Shown one piece after another: positions 61,174 to 64,000 of a DNA stretch of 64,000 bases. Origin of the DNA: Burkholderia ubonensis subsp. mesacidophila (GTDB lineage Bacteria; Pseudomonadota; Gammaproteobacteria; Burkholderiales; Burkholderiaceae); the NCBI RefSeq assembly GCF_002097715.1, contig NZ_CP020737.1, positions 62,001 through 126,000 on the forward strand. The letters are read 5' to 3'. The notes under the pieces were generated by a model. The model was not told the origin of the DNA. It saw only the letters and a list, made by a program, of their open reading frames with translations, and made no database searches. The first letter of the stretch is position 1. Each line of letters opens with the position of its first letter. The position numbers and the translations under genes were made by a program.

Positions 61174-61337
61174 GGCTTCCCGGGATTTTTTGCTGTTTTA
61201 AGGGGCTCTATGGAGGTCATTTTTACCAATATTTTCGAAAGAGTTTTCATCGCATGCGCGTAATGCGTTTTTCATGCGTGACAGGCTCGACGAAGTCCAC
61301 AATTGCACGCCAAAAAGTGCAACGCGCAGAGGATTTG

Positions 61338-61772
61338 ATGTCCGACGATTCAATCATCAGAAAGATTTTGAAACGTGATCGGGTGATCGCGGTAGTCGGC
61401 CTTTCGGATAAACCTCATCGCCCGAGCCACGGCGTCGCCGAAACCATGCAGCAGGCGGGCTACCGGATCGTGCCGGTCAATCCGGCGCTCGACGGCCGGC
61501 GCGTGCTCGGCGAGCGCTGCTACGCGTCGCTGCCTGCCGCCACGGCCGCGCTCGCGCACGACGGCATCGCAATCGGGATGGTCGACGTGTTCCGCAAGTC
61601 GTCGGAAGTCGCAGCGGTCGCCGACGATGCGATCGCGATCGGCGCGCAGTCGCTGTGGCTGCAGCTTGGCGTGATCGACGAGGCCGCGGCCGCACGGGCG
61701 CGCGCGGCGGGCCTCGACGTCGTGATGGATCGCTGCGTGCTGATCGAGCATCGGCGGCTCGGCGCGGGTTGA
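61338..61772 (+). CDS. CoA-binding domain protein (YccU-like)
   Basis: Rossmann-fold CoA-binding protein of 144 residues, starting MSDDSIIRKILKRDRVIAVVGLSDKPHRPSHGVAETMQQAGYRIVPVNP, the CoA_binding_2 pattern. QSLWLQLGVIDEAAAARARAAGLDVVMDRCVLIEH follows. GCAGAGGA lies just upstream of ATG 61338. There is no catalytic motif; the function is unknown. It is convergent with the next gene, 27 nt apart. Confidence 0.9.
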   Translation: MSDDSIIRKILKRDRVIAVVGLSDKPHRPSHGVAETMQQAGYRIVPVNPALDGRRVLGERCYASLPAATAALAHDGIAIGMVDVFRKSSEVAAVADDAIAIGAQSLWLQLGVIDEAAAARARAAGLDVVMDRCVLIEHRRLGAG

Positions 61773-61799
61773 TGGGCGGCCCGGCCGCGGCGGCCGGCG

Positions 61800-62600
61800 T
61801 TACTTCAGCCACTTGTCCGAGATCGCCCGGAACTCGCCGTTCGCGAGCGACAGGTGCAGCCATTGATCGACGTACTGCTGGAACACGACGTCGCCGCGCG
61901 GCACCATGTACGCCTTCTCGCCGAACTGGAACGGTTGGTCCGGATGCACCGAGCAGAGGCCCGGATTCAGTTTTTGCTGCAGCAGCGTCTCGGACGCGTC
62001 GGTCACCATCACGTCCGCCTTGCCCGCGAGGATCTGCTTGAAGATCGTCACGTTGTCCGGGTAGACGGTGACGTTCGCGTGCGTGAAGTGCTGCTTCGCA
62101 AAGCGCTCGTTGGTGCCGCCGGGGTTCACGATCACGCGGGTCTCGGGACGGTCGATCTGCGCGACGGTCTGGTATTTGTCGGCGTCCGCGCAGCGCACGA
62201 TCGGGGTCTTGCCGTCGGTCATGTACGGCTGCGTGAAGAATGCGCGCTTCTGGCGCTCGAGCGTCGTCGATACGCCACCGACCGCGATGTCGCACTTCGC
62301 CACGAAATCCGCGGTCAGGTTCGGCCAGCTTGTCTTCACGTAGTCGGCCTTCACGCCGAGCGATTTCGCGAGCGCGTCGGCCATGTCGATGTCGATGCCC
62401 TCGAACCTGCCGTCGGCGCGATAGTACGAATACGGCTTGTAGTCGCCCGTCGTGCAGATGCGCAGCGTGCCGCGCGCGAGCACGTCGTCGAGCCGCGAGC
62501 CGGCGCCTGCCGCGCCGCTGCCGCCCGGGGCCGTCTGCGCGTGCGCGGCCGCGGCGCATACCAGCGCGGCGACGGCGGCGATCGTGGCGAGCTGCTTCAT
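61800..62600 (-). CDS. Family 3 solute-binding-fold protein, possibly cyclohexadienyl dehydratase (PheC-like)
   Basis: Periplasmic protein of 266 residues with signal peptide (MKQLATIAAVAALVCAAAAHA). The SBP_bac_3 fold shows LRICTTGDYKPYSYYRADGRFEGIDIDMADALA. VIVNPGGTNERF carries Glu165 and aligns with the region of the catalytic Glu of Pseudomonas PheC, which makes phenylpyruvate from prephenate in the periplasm. No ABC permease or ATPase gene is adjacent, which favours an enzyme over a transport receptor. Ligand assays would decide. Confidence 0.75.
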   Translation of the reverse strand: MKQLATIAAVAALVCAAAAHAQTAPGGSGAAGAGSRLDDVLARGTLRICTTGDYKPYSYYRADGRFEGIDIDMADALAKSLGVKADYVKTSWPNLTADFVAKCDIAVGGVSTTLERQKRAFFTQPYMTDGKTPIVRCADADKYQTVAQIDRPETRVIVNPGGTNERFAKQHFTHANVTVYPDNVTIFKQILAGKADVMVTDASETLLQQKLNPGLCSVHPDQPFQFGEKAYMVPRGDVVFQQYVDQWLHLSLANGEFRAISDKWLK

Positions 62601-62753
62601 CGGGTCTCCTCCTTCGTTCGTTTCGATATGGGTGTCCGATCATAACGGAGCCATCGCGCGCGTCATATGGCCGCCATCGGCGCCGCGTACGCGGCGGGAT
62701 CGCGCCGCTCCGGTAAAATGCGCTTTTGCCTCTTCCGCATCGTCGCCTCCACC

Positions 62754-63848
<1,095 letters not shown>

Positions 63849-64000
63849 TTGCAAGTGCGGGCGTGCTGCGGTGCGGAGCCGCAGCGTTTCGCGCCCTGAG
63901 CTAAACAGGGCGCAACCCCGCCCGGGCGGGTGATCGGCAGCTTGTCAAGACTTGACTTATACACATTTTCCACGTTGCAGCGCGGTAGAGCCCCGTATCG
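63849..64000. other. Spacer after hemE, continuing past the window edge
   Basis: It contains GCTGCGG/CCGCAGC (63865-63885) and GCGCCCTG/CAGGGCGC (63891-63898, 63906-63913) hairpins without T runs, and TTATACACA (63957-63965), which matches the relaxed DnaA-box consensus. No coding start is visible before the edge. Confidence 0.5.

Overview
The window is a high-GC core-chromosome segment that reads as Burkholderia, most likely chromosome 1 of a Burkholderia cepacia complex species. The species call is an inference from gene order, GC-rich third codon positions and protein sequences. No rRNA, tRNA, insertion sequence, prophage or CRISPR array is visible.

Layout. (1) 1-11.6 kb: a type II secretion cluster, gspD-E-F and gspG-H-I-J-K-L-M-N on the minus strand, with a short gspC on the plus strand between them; gspN runs off the left edge. 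(2) 11.9-16.6 kb: a lytic transglycosylase, a His-rich COG0523/CobW GTPase, HU (minus) and the bifunctional tRNA enzyme MnmC. (3) 16.6-20.1 kb: two unusually AT-rich spacers with consensus DnaA boxes flank a CPA2 antiporter and a YbdK-type carboxylate-amine ligase. This is my candidate for the chromosome-1 replication origin; dnaA is not in the window. (4) 20.1-31.6 kb: MarR regulator, glutamine amidotransferase, Old-Yellow-Enzyme reductase, SET-domain protein, a TctE/TctD-like two-component pair, phenylalanine hydroxylase genes phhA/phhB with a divergent Lrp/AsnC regulator, a CYTH protein, a LysR regulator and mmsA. (5) 31.8-44.7 kb: a GMC oxidoreductase and two complete branched-chain-amino-acid-type (HAAT) ABC transporter clusters; the second has a fused permease-ATPase. 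(6) 44.7-49.8 kb: mnmG-rsmG-parA-parB with two exact parS palindromes and a roughly 221-bp imperfect tandem repeat upstream of mnmG. (7) 49.8-58.9 kb: an SLC13/ArsB-like permease and the whole ATP synthase operon atpIBEFHAGDC. (8) 59-64 kb: acyl-CoA synthetase, CoA-binding protein, a family-3 solute-binding (PheC-like) protein and hemE.

How it fits together: candidate origin, ParABS, mnmG-rsmG and atp genes form the conserved near-origin block of many bacteria. The T2SS cluster encodes everything except a prepilin peptidase, which must lie elsewhere.

Most unusual signal: a family of small hairpins, each about 34 nt, of the form GACCAGnGT-A-AGCGC-TAAA-GCGCT-A-ACnCTGGTC, mostly ending in a GTCGACAGGAG Shine-Dalgarno. 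Four copies occur, directly in front of three unrelated genes (GMC oxidoreductase, atpC, acyl-CoA synthetase), with base changes that mostly preserve pairing. Also notable are a 58-nt hairpin between atpD and atpC, an Arg in place of the Walker A Lys in one LivF, two candidate unannotated RNAs (about 38.97-39.09 kb plus strand; 60.9-61.2 kb minus strand), and paired hairpins after both solute-binding genes.
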